Source of the DNA: Crossaster papposus | Lineage: Eukaryota > Echinodermata > Asteroidea > Velatida > Solasteridae | Direction: 5' to 3' | DNA length: 64,000 nucleotides | Assembly: GCA_037893245.1 (NCBI GenBank) | Contig: JBAIAA010000117.1 | Location: 806,001-870,000 of the forward strand | Shown here: one piece after another, positions 14,387-26,955 of the stretch | How positions within the stretch are numbered: position 1 is the stretch's first letter | Layout: each line of letters opens with the position of its first letter | Notes under the pieces: model-generated | Told to the model about the DNA's origin: nothing | Databases searched by the model: none | The model's input: only the letters and a program-made list of their open reading frames with translations | Program-made: the position numbers and the translations under genes

Positions 14387-15241
14387 TGGTCTCTAGCGCT
14401 CATTTAGCCTAACAAACACTTTTCGGTTTTTTTCACCGCCAGAACTCGAAATGGACTTCTAACGCTTCCAAATGGTCTATAGAGCTCATTGAGCCTAACA
14501 AACATTTTTCGGTTTTTTTCACGGTCAGAACACGAAATGGACTTCCAATACTCCAAAATGGTCTATAGACCTCAATGAGCCTAACAAACACTTTTCGGTT
14601 TTGTTCACCATCAGAACCCAAAATTGACTTCTAACACGCCCAAATGGTCTATGGGCCTCAATGAGCCTAACAAACACTTTTCGGGGTTTTTTTACCGTCA
14701 GAACACAAAATAGACTTCCAACGCTCCCAAATGGTCTATAGCGCTCATTTAGCCTAACAAACACTTTTCGGTTTTTTTCACCGCCAGAACACCAAATGGA
14801 CATCCAACGCTCCCAAATGTTCTATAGAGCTCATTGAGCCTAACAAACACTTTTCGGTTGTTTTCACGGTCAGAACACGAAATGGACTTCCAACGCTCCC
14901 AAATGGTCGATAGCGCTCAGTGAGCGTAACAAACACTTTTCGGTTTTTCTCACTGTTAAAACACCAAATGGACTTTCAACACTCCCAAATGCTCTATAGC
15001 GCTCAATAAGCCTAACAAACACTTTTCGGGTTTTTTCACCTTCAGAACACAAAATAGACTTCCAACGCTCCCAAATGGTCTATAGAGCTCATTTAGCCTA
15101 ACAAACACTTTTCGGGTTTTGTTCACCATCAGAACACGAAATGGACTTCCAACGCTCCCAAATGGTCTATAGCGCTCAATGAGCCTAACAAACACTTTTC
15201 GGTTTTTTTCACCGTCAGAACACCGAATGGACTTTCAACAC
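14387..15241. repeat. Satellite A, transition between higher-order units
   Basis: About ten monomers linking the 1380/1466-bp and 1124-bp units. It begins with the GAACTCG variant also found near 8836, and contains unusual copies such as GGTTGTTTTCACGG (about 14858) and a CTCAGTGAGCG variant of the cassette monomer (about 14913-14930). No other sequence type is present. Confidence 0.8.
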
Positions 15242-18200
15242 TCCCAAATGGTCTATAGCGCTCAATAAGCCTAACAAATACTTTTCGGGTTTTTTCACCG
15301 TCAGAACACAAAATGGACTTCCAACGCTCCAAAATGGTCTATAGCGCTCATTTAGCCTAACAAACACTTTTCGGTTTTTTTCACCATCAGAACACGAAAT
15401 GGACTTCCAACGCTTCCAAATGGTCTATAGAGCTCATTAAGCCTAACAAACACTTTTCGGTTTTTTTCACGGTCTGAACACGAAATGAACTTCCAATACT
15501 CCCAAATGGTCTATAGACCTCAATGAGCCTAACAAACACTTTTCGGTTGTATTCACCATGAGAACCCAAAATTGACTTCCAACACTCCCGAATGGTCTAT
15601 TGGCCTCAATGAGCCTAACAAACACTTTTCGGTTTTTTTTTACAGTCAGAACACAAAATAGACTTTCAACGCTCCCAAATGTTCTATAGCGCTCAATGAG
15701 CCTAACAGACACTTTTCAAGTTTATTAACCGTCAGAACACGAAATAGACTTCCAACGCTCCCAAATGGTCGATAGCGCTCAATGAGCGTAACAAACACTT
15801 TTCGGTTTTTCTCACTGTTAAAACACCGAATGGACTTTCAACACTCCTAAATGCTCTATAGCGCTCAATAAGCCTAACAAACACTTTTCGGGTTTTGTCA
15901 CCGTCAGAACACAAAATAGACTTCCAACGCTCCCAAATGGTCTATAGAGCTCATTTAGCCTAACAAACACTTTTCGGGTTTTGTTCACCATCAGAACACG
16001 AAATGGACTTCTAACGCTTCCAAATGGTCTATAGAGCTCATTGAGCCTAACAAACATTTTTCGTTTTTTTTCACGGTCAGAACACGAAATGGACTTCCAA
16101 TACTCCAAAATGGTCTATAGACCTCAATGAGCCTAACAAACACTTTTCGGTTTTGTTCACCATCAGAACCCAAAATTGACTTCCAACACGCCCAAATGGT
16201 CTATGGGCCTCAATGAGCCTAACAAACACTTTTCGGGTTTTTTTTTTACCGTCAGAACACAAAATAGACTTCCAACGCTCCCAAATGGTCTATAGAGCTC
16301 ATTTAGCCTAACAAACACTTTTCGGGTTTTGTTCACCATCAGAACACGAAATGGACTTCCAACGCTCCCAAATGGTCTATAGCGCTCAATAAGCCTAACA
16401 AATACTTTTCGTTTTTTTTCACCGTCAGAACACAAAATGGACTTCCAACGCTCCAAAATGGTCTATAGCGCTCATTTAGCCTAACAAACACTTTTCGGTT
16501 TTTTTCACCATCAGAACACGAAATGGACTTCCAACGCTTCCAAATGGTCTATAGAGCTCATTGAGCCTAACAAACACTTTTCGGTTTTTTTCACGGTCTG
16601 AACACGAAATGAACTTCCAATACTCCCAAATGGTCTATAGACCTCAATGAGCCTAACAAACACTTTTCGGTTGTGTTCACCATGAGAACCCAAAATTGAC
16701 TTCCAACACTCCCAAATGGTCTATTGGCCTCAATGAGCCTAACAAACACTTTTCGGTTTTTTTTTACAGTCAGAACACAAAATAGACTTTCAACGCTCCC
16801 AAATGTTCTATAGCGCTCAATGAGCCTAACAAACACTTTTCAAGTTTTTTAACCGTCAGAACACGAAATAGACTTCCAACGCTCCCAAATGGTCGATAGC
16901 GCTCAATGAGCGTAACAAACACTTTTCGGTTTTTCTCACTGTTAAAACACCGAATGGACTTTCAACACTCCTAAATGCTCTATAGCGCTCAATAAGCCTA
17001 ACAAACACTTTTCGGGTTTTGTCACCGTCAGAACACAAAATAAACTTCCAACGCTCCCAAATGGTCTATAGAGCTCATTTAGCCTAACAAACACTTTTCG
17101 GGTTTTGTTCACCATCAGAACACGAAATGGACTTCTAACGCTTCCAAATGGTCTATAGAGCTCATTGAGCCTAACAAACATTTTTCGGTTTTTTTCACGG
17201 TCAGAACACGAAATGGACTTCCAATACTCCAAAATGGTCTATAGACCTCAATGAGCCTAACAAACACTTTTCGGTTTTGTTCACCATCAGAACCCAAAAT
17301 TGACTTCCAAACACGCCCAAATGGTCTATGGGCCTCAATGAGCCTAACAAACACTTTTCGGTTTTTTTTTTTACCGTCAGAACACAAAATAGACTTCCAA
17401 CGCTCCCAAATGGTCTATAGAGCTCATTTAGCCTAACAAACACTTTTCGGGTTTTGTTCACCATCAGAACACGAAATGGACTTCCAACGCTCCCAAATGG
17501 TCTATAGCGCTCAATAAGCCTAACAAATACTTTTCGGGTTTTTTCACCGTCAGAACACAAAATGGACTTCCAACGCTACAAAATGGTCTATAGCGCTCAT
17601 TTAGCCTGACAAACACTTTTCGGTTTTTTTCACCATCAGAACACGAAATGGACTTCCAACGCTTCCAAATGGTCTATAGAGCTCATTGAGCCTAACAAAC
17701 ACTTTTCGTTTTTTTTCACGGTCTGAACACGAAATGAACTTCCAATACTCCCAAATGGTCTATAGACCTCAATGAGCCTAACAAACACTTTTCGGTTGTG
17801 TTCACCATGAGAACCCAAAATTGACTTCCAACACTCCCAAATGGTCTATTGGCCTCAATGAGCCTAACAAACACTTTTCGGTTTTTTTTTACAGTCAGAA
17901 CACAAAATAGACTTTCAACGCTCCCAAATGTTCTATAGCGCTCAATGAGCCTAACAAACACTTTTCAAGTTTTTTAACCGTCAGAACACGAAATAGACTT
18001 CCAACGCTCCCAAATGGTCGATAGCGCTCAATGAGCGTAACAAACACTTTTCGGTTTTTCTCACTGTTAAAACACCGAATGGACTTTCAACACTCCTAAA
18101 TGCTCTATAGCGCTCAATAAGCCTAACAAACACTTTTCGGGTTTTGTCACCGTCAGAACACAAAATAAACTTCCAACGCTCCCAAATGGTCTATAGAGCT

Positions 18201-19004
18201 CATTTAGCCTAACAAACACTTTTCGGGTTTTGTTCACCATCAGAACACGAAATGGACTTCTAACGCTTCCAAATGGTCTATAGAGCTCATTGAGCCTAAC
18301 AAACATTTTTCGTTTTTTTTCACGGTCAGAACACGAAATGGACTTCCAATACTCCAAAATGGTCTATAGACCTCAATGAGCCTAACAAACACTTTTCGGT
18401 TTTGTTCACCATCAGAACCCAAAATTGACTTCCAACACGCCCAAATGGTCTATGGGCCTCAATGAGCCTAACAAACACTTTTCGGGTTTTTGTTTTACCG
18501 TCAGAACACAAAATAGACTTCCAACGCTCCCAAATGGTCTATAGAGCTCATTTAGCCTAACAAACACTTTTCGGGTTTTGTTCACCATCAGAACACGAAA
18601 TGGACTTCCAACGCTCCCAAATGGTCTATAGCGCTCAATAAGCCTAACAAATACTTTTCGGGTTTTTTCACCGTCAGAACACAAAATGGACTTCCAACGC
18701 TCCAAAATGGTCTATAGCGCTCATTTAGCCTAACAAACACTTTTCGGTTTTTTTCACCATCAGAACACGAAATGGACTTCCAACGCTTCCAAATGGTATA
18801 TAGAGCTCATTGAGCCTAACAAACACTTTTCGTTTTTTTTCACGGTCTGAACACGAAATGAACTTCCAATACTCCCAAATGGTCTATAGACCTCAATGAG
18901 CCTAACAAACACTTTTCGGTTGTGTTCACCATGAGAACCCAAAATTGACTTCCAACACTCCCAAATGGTCTATTGGCCTCAATGAGCCTAACAAACACTT
19001 TTCG
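15242..19004. repeat. Satellite A higher-order repeat, 1124-bp unit
   Basis: Three full units of 13 monomers at about 15242-16365, 16366-17489 and 17490-18614, and a partial fourth to about 19004. Offsets are 1124, 1125 and 1124 bp; the single-base change comes from T-run length. Unit-specific markers are GGTTGTGTTCACCATGAG, CACGGTCTGAACACG and TATTGGCCTCAATGAG. T-runs reach about 12 near 17360, the longest in this satellite. Confidence 0.88.
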
Positions 19005-20888
19005 GGGTTTTTTTTTACCGTCAGAACACAAAATAGACTTCCAACGCTCCCAAATGGTCTATAGAGCTCATTTAGCCTAACAAACACTTTTCGGGTTTTG
19101 TTCACCACCAGAACACGAAATGGACTTCCAACGCTCCCAAATGGTCTATAGCGCTCAATGAGCCTAACAAACACTTTTCGGTTTTTTTCACCGTCAGAAC
19201 ACCGAATGGACTTTCAACACTCCCAAATGGTCTATAGCGCTCAATAAGCCTAACAAATACTTTTCGGGTTTTTTCACCGTCAGAACACAAAATGGACTTC
19301 CAACGCTCCAAAATGGTCTATAGCGCTCATTTAGCCTAACAAACACTTTTCGGTTTTTTTCACCATCAGAACACGAAATGGACTTCCAACGCTTCCAAAT
19401 GGTCTATAGAGCTCATTGAGCCTAACAAACATTTTTCGGTTTTTTTCACGGTCTGAACACGAAATGAACTTCCAATACTCCCAAATGGTCTATAGACCTC
19501 AATGAGCCTAACAAACACTTTTCGGTTGTGTTCACCATGAGAACCCAAAATTGACTTCCAACACTCCCAAATGGTCTATTGGCCTCGATGAGCCTAACAA
19601 ACACTTTTCGGTTTTTTTTTTACAGTCAGAACACAAAATAGACTTCCAACGCTCCCAAATGGTCTATAGCGCTCAATGAGCCTAACAAACACTTTTCGGT
19701 TTTTTTCACGGTCAGAACACGAAATAGACATTCAACGCTCCCAAATGTTGTATAGCGCTCAATGAGCCTAACAAACACTTTTCAAGTTTTTTAACCGTCA
19801 GAACACGAAATAGACTTCCAACGCTCCCAAATGGTCGATAGCGCTCAATGAGCGTAACAAACACTTTTCGGTTTTTCTCACTGTTAAAACACCGAATGGA
19901 CTTTCAACACTCCCAAATGCTCTATAGCGCTCAATGAGCCTAACAAACACTTTTCGGGGTTTTTTTTTACCGTCAGAACACAAAATAGACTTCCAACGCT
20001 CCCAAATGGTCTATAGAGCTCATTTAGCCTAACAAACACTTTTCGGGTTTTGTTCACCACCAGAACACGAAATGGACTTCCAACGCTCCCAAATGGTCTA
20101 TAGCGCTCAATGAGCCTAACAAACACTTTTCGGTTTTTTTCACCGTCAGAACACCGAATGGACTTTCAACACTCCCAAATGGTCTATAGCGCTCAATAAG
20201 CCTAACAAATACTTTTCGGGTTTTTTCACCGTCAGAACACAAAATGGACTTCCAACGCTCCAAAATGGTCTATAGCGCTCATTTAGCCTAACAAACACTT
20301 TTCGGTTTTTTTCACCATCAGAACACGAAATGGACTTCCAACGCTTCCAAATGGTCTATAGAGCTCATTGAGCCTAACAAACACTTTTCGGTTTTTTTCA
20401 CGGTCTGAACACGAAATGAACTTCCAATACTCCCAAATGGTCTATAGACCTCAATGAGCCTAACAAACACTTTTCGGTTGTGTTCACCATGAGAACCCAA
20501 AATTGACTTCCAACACTCCCAAATGGTCTATTGGCCTCGATGAGCCTAACAAACACTTTTCGGTTTTTTTTTTACAGTCAGAACACAAAATAGACTTCCA
20601 ACGCTCCCAAATGGTCTATAGCGCTCAATGAGCCTAACAAACACTTTTCGGTTTTTTTCACGGTCAGAACACGAAATAGACATTCAACGCTCCCAAATGT
20701 TGTATAGCGCTCAATGAGCCTAACAAACACTTTTCAAGTTTTTTAACCGTCAGAACACGAAATAGACTTCCAACGCTCCCAAATGGTCGATAGCGCTCAA
20801 TGAGCGTAACAAACACTTTTCGGTTTTTCTCACTGTTAAAACACCGAATGGACTTTCAACACTCCCAAATGCTCTATAGCGCTCAATA
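18990..20888. repeat. Satellite A higher-order repeat, 952-bp unit
   Basis: Two tandem copies of 11 monomers, about 18990-19941 and 19942-20888. Markers shared at a 952-bp offset include the CGGGG plus nine-T variant (about 19005 and 19957), TTCACCACCAGAACACG, GCCTCGATGAGCC and ATGTTGTATAGCGC. The unit is a two-monomer-shorter relative of the 1124-bp unit to its left. Confidence 0.85.
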
Positions 20889-23800
20889 AGCCTAACAAAC
20901 ACTTTTCGGGTTTTGTCACCGTCAGAACACAAAATAGACTTCCAACGCTCCCAAATGGTCTATAGAGCTCATTGAGCCTAACAAACATTTTTCGGTTTTT
21001 TTCACGGTCAGAACACGAAATGGACTTCCAATACTCCAAAATGGTCTATAGACCTCAATGAGCCTAACAAACACTTTTCGGTTTTGTTCACCATCAGAAC
21101 CCAAAATTGACTTCCAACACGCCCAAATGGTCTATGGGCCTCAATGAGCCTAACAAACACTTTTCGGTTTTTTTTTTACCGTCAGAACACAAAATAGACT
21201 TCCAACGCTCCCAAATGGTCTATAGAGCTCATTTAGCCTAACAAACACTTTTCGGGTTTTGTTCACCACCAGAACACGAAATGGACTTCCAACGCTCCCA
21301 AATGGTCTATAGCGCTCAATGAGCCTAACAAACACTTTTCGGTTTTTTTCACCGTCAGAACACCGAATGGACTTCCAACGCTCCAAAATGGTCTATAGCG
21401 CTCATTTAGCCTAACAAACACTTTTCGGTTTTTTTCACCATCAGAACACGAAATGGACTTCCAACGCTTCCAAATGGTCTATAGAGCTCATTGAGCCTAA
21501 CAAACACTTTTCGGTTTTTTTCACGGTCTGAACACGAAATGAACTTCCAATACTCCCAAATGGTCTATAGACCTCAATGAGCCTAACAAACACTTTTCGG
21601 TTGTGTTCACCATGAGAACCCAAAATTAACTTCCAACACTCCCAAATGGTCTATTGGCCTCGATGAGCCTAACAAACACTTTTCGGTTTTTTTTTACAGT
21701 CAGAACACAAAATAGACTTCCAACGCTCCCAAATGGTCTATAGCGCTCAATGAGCCTAACAAACACTTTTCGGTTTTTTTCACGGTCAGAACACGAAATA
21801 GACATTCAACGCTCCCAAATGTTGTATAGCGCTCAATGAGCCTAACAAACACTTTTCAAGTTTTTTAACCGTCAGAACACGAAATAGACTTCCAACGCTC
21901 CCAAATGGTCGATAGCGCTCAATGAGCGTAACAAACACTTTTCGGTTTTTCTCACTGTTAAAACACCGAATGGACTTTCAACACTCCCAAATGCTCTATA
22001 GCGCTCATTTAGCCTAACAAACACTTTTCGGGTTTTGTTCACCATCAGAACACGAAATGGACTTCTAATGCTTCCAAATGGTCTATAGAGCTCATTGAGC
22101 CTAACAAACATTTTTCGGTTTTTTTCACGGTCAGAACACGAAATGGACTTCCAATACTCCAAAATGGTCTATAGACCTCAATGAGCCTAACAAACACTTT
22201 TCGGTTTTGTTCACCATCAGAACCCAAAATTGACTTCCAACACGCCCAAATGGTCTATGGGCCTCAATGAGCCTAACAAACACTTTTCGGTTTTTTTTTT
22301 ACCGTCAGAACACAAAATAGACTTCCAACGCTCCCAAATGGTCTATAGAGCTCATTTAGCCTAACAAACACTTTTCGGGTTTTGTTCACCACCAGAACAC
22401 GAAATGGACTTCCAACGCTCCCAAATGGTCTATAGCGCTCAATGAGCCTAACAAACACTTTTCGGTTTTTTTCACCGTCAGAACACCGAATGGACTTTCA
22501 ACACTCCCAAATGGTCTATAGCGCTCAATAAGCCTAACAAATACTTTTCGGGTTTTTTCACCGTCAGAACACAAAATGGACTTCCAACGCTCCAAAATGG
22601 TCTATAGCGCTCATTTAGCCTAACAAACACTTTTCGGTTTTTTTCACCATCAGAACACGAAATGGACTTCCAACGCTTCCAAATGGTCTATAGAGCTCAT
22701 TGAGCCTAACAAACACTTTTCGGTTTTTTTCACGGTCTGAACACGAAATGAACTTCCAATACTCCCAAATGGTCTATAGACCTCAATGAGCCTAACAAAC
22801 ACTTTTCGGTTGTGTTCACCATGAGAACCCAAAATTGACTTCCAACACTCCCAAATGGTCTATTGGCCTCGATGAGCCTAACAAACACTTTTCGGGTTTT
22901 TTTTACAGTCAGAACACAAAATAGACTTCCAACGCTCCCAAATGGTCTATAGCGCTCAATGAGCCTAACAAACACTTTTCGGTTTTTTTCACGGTCAGAA
23001 CACGAAATAGACATTCAACGCTCCCAAATGTTGTATAGCGCTCAATGAGCCTAACAAACACTTTTCAAGTTTTTTAACCGTCAGAACACGAAATAGACTT
23101 CCAACGCTCCCAAATGGTCGATAGCGCTCAATGAGCGTAACAAACACTTTTCGGTTTTTCTCACTGTTAAAACACCGAATGGACTTTCAACACTCCCAAA
23201 TGCTCTATAGCGCTCAATAAGCCTAACAAACACTTTTCGGGTTTTGTCACCGTCAGAACACAAAATAGACTTCCAACGCTCCCAAATGGTCTATAGAGCT
23301 CATTTAGCCTAACAAACACTTTTCGGGTTTTGTTCACCATCAGAACACGAAATGGACTTCTAACGCTTCCAAATGGTCTATAGAGCTCATTGAGCCTAAC
23401 AAACATTTTTCGGTTTTTTTCACGGTCAGAACACGAAATGGACTTCCAATACTCCAAAATGGTCTATAGACCTCAATGAGCCTAACAAACACTTTTCGGT
23501 TTTGTTCACCATCAGAACCCAAAATTGACTTCCAACACGCCCAAATGGTCTATGGGCCTCAATGAGCCTAACAAACACTTTTCGGTTTTTTTTTTACCGT
23601 CAGAACACAAAATAGACTTCCAACGCTCCCAAATGGTCTATAGAGCTCATTTAGCCTAACAAACACTTTTCGGGTTTTGTTCACCACCAGAACACGAAAT
23701 GGACTTCCAACGCTCCCAAATGGTCTATAGCGCTCAATGAGCCTAACAAACACTTTTCGGTTTTTTTCACCGTCAGAACACCGAATGGACTTTCAACACT

Positions 23801-24239
23801 CCCAAATGGTCTATAGCACTCAATAAGCCTAACAAATACTTTTCGGGTTTTTTCACCGTCAGAACACAAAATGGACTTCCAACGCTCCAAAATGGTCTAT
23901 AGCGCTCATTTAGCCTAACAAACACTTTTCGGTTTTTTTCACCATCAGAACACGAAATGGACTTCCAACGCTTCCAAATGGTCTATAGAGCTCATTGAGC
24001 CTAACAAACACTTTTCGTTTTTTTCACGGTCTGAACACGAAATGAACTTCCAATACTCCCAAATGGTCTATAGACCTCAATGAGCCTAACAAACACTTTT
24101 CGGTTGTGTTCACCATGAGAACCCAAAATTGACTTCCAACACTCCCAAATGGTCTATTGGCCTCGATGAGCCTAACAAACACTTTTCGTGTTTTTTTTAC
24201 AGTCAGAACACAAAATAGACTTCCAACGCTCCCAAATGC
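20889..24239. repeat. Satellite A higher-order mosaic, 1123 to 1295-bp units
   Basis: The marker monomer encoding the same minus-strand shadow peptide starts at 20922, 22045, 23340 and 24634, spacings 1123, 1295 and 1294 bp (13, 15 and 15 monomers). A second marker at 20318, 21441 and 22650 is spaced 1123 and 1209 bp. Spacing differences are close to multiples of 86 bp, showing gain or loss of whole monomers between otherwise matching units. Confidence 0.83.
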
Positions 24240-25838
24240 TCTATAGTGCTCAATGAGCCTAACAAACACTTTTCGGTTTTTTTCACGGTCAGAACACGAA
24301 ATAGACATTCAACGCTCCCAAATGTTGTATAGCGCTCAATGAGCCTAACAAACACTTTTCAAGTTTTTTAACCGTCAGAACACGAAATAGACTTCCAACG
24401 CTCCCAAATGGTCGATAGCGCTCAATGAGCGTAAAAAACACTTTTCGGTTTTTCTCACTGTTAAAACACCGAATGGACTTTCAACACTCCCAAATGCTCT
24501 ATAGCGCTCAATAAGCCTAACAAACACTTTTCGGGTTTTGTCACCGTCAGAACACAAAATAGACTTCCAACGCTCCCAAATGGTCTATAGAGCTCATTTA
24601 GCCTAACAAACACTTTTCGGGTTTTGTTCACCATCAGAACACGAAATGGACTTCTAACGCTTCCAAATGGTCTATTGAGCTCATTGAGCCTAACAAACAT
24701 TTTTCGGTTTTTTTCACGGTCAGAACACGAAATGGACTTCCAATACTCCAAAATGGTCTATAGACCTCAATGAGCCTAACAAACACTTTTCGGTTTTGTT
24801 CACCATCAGAACCCAAAATTGACTTCCAACACGCCCAAATGGTCTATGGGCCTCAATGAGCCTAACAAACACTTTTCGGTTTTTTTTTTACCGTCAGAAC
24901 ACAAAATAGACTTCCAACGCTCCCAAATGGTCTATAGCGCTCATTTAGCCTAACAAACACTTGTCGGTTTTGTTCACCGCCAGAACACAAAATGGACATC
25001 CAACGCTCCCAAATGTTCTATAGTGCTCAATGAGCCTAACAAACACTTTTCGGTTTTTTTCACGGTCAGAACACGAAATAGACATTCAACGGTCCCAAAT
25101 GTTGTATAGCGCTCAATGAGCCTAACAAACACTTTTCAAGTTTTTTAACCGTCAGAACACGAAATAGACTTCCAACGCTCCCAAATGGTCGATAGCGCTC
25201 AATGAGCGTAACAAACACTTTTCGGTTTTTCTCACTGTTAAAACACCGAATGGACTTTCAACACTCCCAAATGCTCTATAGCGCTCAATAAGCCTAACAA
25301 ACACTTTTCGGGTTTTGTCACCGTCAGAACACAAAATAGACTTCCAACGCTCCCAAATGGTCTATAGAGCTCATTTAGCCTAACAAACACTTTTCGGGTT
25401 TTGTTCACCATCAGAACACGAAATGGACTTCTAACGCTTCCAAATGGTCTATTGAGCTCATTGAGCCTAACAAACATTTTTCGGTTTTTTTCACGGTCAG
25501 AACACGAAATGGACTTCCAATACTCCAAAATGGTCTATAGACCTCAATGAGCCTAACAAACACTTTTCGGTTTTGTTCACCATCAGAACCCAAAATTGAC
25601 TTCCAACACGCCCAAATGGTCTATGGGCCTCAATGAGCCTAACAAACACTTTTCGGTTTTTTTTTTACCGTCAGAACACAAAATAGACTTCCAACGCTCC
25701 CAAATGGTCTATAGCGCTCATTTAGCCTAACAGACACTTGTCGGTTTTGTTCACCGCCAGAACACAAAATGGACATCCAACGCTCCCAAATGTTCTATAG
25801 TGCTCAATGAGCCTAACAAACACTTTTCGGTTTTTTTC
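24240..25838. repeat. 777-bp (nine-monomer) tandem duplication in satellite A
   Basis: Copies are about 24240-25016 and 25017-25793, with matching sequence running on to about 25838. Markers at the 777-bp offset are CTATAGTGCTCAATGAGCC, TCTATTGAGCTCATTGAG (a rare A-to-T change) and TATGGGCCTC. The related A island at 29673-31879 contains only one copy of this unit, so the duplication either post-dates the 4.9-kb duplication or was lost from the island. Copy 1 has a private GTAAAAAACAC near 24431. Confidence 0.86.
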
Positions 25839-26944
25839 ACCGTCAGAACACAAAATAGACTTCCAACGCTCCCAAATGGTCTATAGAGCTCATTTAGCCT
25901 AACAAACACTTGTCGGGTTTTGTTCACCATCAGAACACGAAATGGACTTCCAACGCTCCCAAATGGTCTATAGCGCTCAATGAGCCTAACAAACACTTTT
26001 CGGTTTTTTTCACGGTCAGAACACGAAATAGACATTCAACGCTCCCAAATGTTGTATAGCGCTCAATGAGCCTAACAAACACTTTTCAAGTTTTTTAACC
26101 GTCAGAACACGAAATAGACTTCCAACGCTCCCAAATGGTCGATAGCGCTCAATGAGCGTAACAAACACTTTTCTGTTTTTCTCACTGTTAAAACACCGAA
26201 TGGACTTTCAACACTCCCAAATGCTCTATAGCGTTCAATAAGCCTAACAAACACTTTTCGGGTTTTTTCACCTTCAGAACACAAAATAGACTTCCAACGC
26301 TCCCAAATGGTCTATAGAGCTCATTTAGCCTAACAAACACTTTTTGGGTTTTGTTCACCATCAGAACACGAAATGGACTTCTAACGCTTCCAAATGGTCT
26401 ATAGAGCCCATTGAGCCTAACAAACACTTTTCGGTTTTTTTCACGGTCTGAACACGAAATGGACTTTCAACGCTCCCAAATGGTCTATAGAGCTCATTTA
26501 GCCTAACAAACACTTTTTGGTTTTTTTCACCGTCAGAACACCAAATGGACATCCAACGCTCCCAAATGTTCTATAGCGCTCAATGAGCCTAACAAACACT
26601 TTTCGGGTTTTTTCACCGTCAGAACACAAAATGGACATCCAACGCTCCCAAATGCTCTATAGCGCTCAATGAGCCTAACAAACACTTTTCAGGTTTTTAA
26701 CCGTCAGAACACGAAATAGACTTCCAACGCTCCCAAATGGTCGATAGCGCTCAATGAGCGTAACAAACACTTTTCGGTTTTTCTCCCTGTCAAAACACCG
26801 AATGGACTTTCAACACTCCCAAATGCTCTATAGCGCTCAATAAGCCTAACAAACACTTTTCGGGTTTTGTCACCGTCAGAACACAAAATAGACTTCCAAC
26901 GCTCCCAAATGGTCTATAGAGCCCATTTAGCCTAACAAACACTT
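25839..26944. repeat. Satellite A, last monomers before the A/B joint
   Basis: Thirteen or so monomers, including the TTTTCTGTTTTTC and CTCCCTGTCAAAAC variants, ending in the middle of a monomer just after AACAAACACTT. The whole stretch recurs at 30774-31879 at an offset of 4935 bp with few substitutions (for example AGAGCCCATTGAG near 26405 against AGAGCTCATTGAG near 31340). Confidence 0.88.
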
Positions 26945-26955
26945 ATTTCATCTTA
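26935..26955. other. A-to-B satellite joint, first occurrence
   Basis: Satellite A stops inside a monomer after AACAAACACTT and satellite B begins inside a monomer with ATTTCATCTTATTCTTCTCC. The two parents share at most TT at the break, so this is an end-joining type of fusion. There is no insertion, target-site duplication or unique filler. The identical joint recurs at 31879/31880. Confidence 0.93.

Larger units (their letters stand above)
1..26944. repeat. Satellite A array, about 86-bp monomer, main block
   Basis: About 313 head-to-tail copies of an 86-bp monomer, all in one orientation and running off the left edge. A typical copy has, in order, CAACGCTCCCAAATGGTC, TATAGCGCTCAATGAGCC, TAACAAACACTTTTCGG, a run of 5-12 T (sometimes broken by one G), CACCGTCAGAACACAAAATG and GACTTC. 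Copies differ by scattered substitutions and by T-run length, giving lengths of about 85-90 bp. The palindromic core after TAT defines classes: AGCGCT, AGAGCTC, AGGCCT, AGACCT and GGGCCT. Because 86 is not a multiple of three, reading frames drift, and the minus-strand open stretches of 60-119 codons are by-products. I do not recognise the family. Two monomers are 172 bp, close to one nucleosome repeat, which would suit heterochromatin, but that is inference. Confidence 0.97.

Noticed and set aside
17201..17560. Minus-strand open frames of 60-119 codons in satellite A
   Set aside because: They repeat with the 86-bp monomer, overlap each other in different frames, and begin and end at repeat variants. 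There is no coding signal beyond the absence of stops over about one to four monomers.
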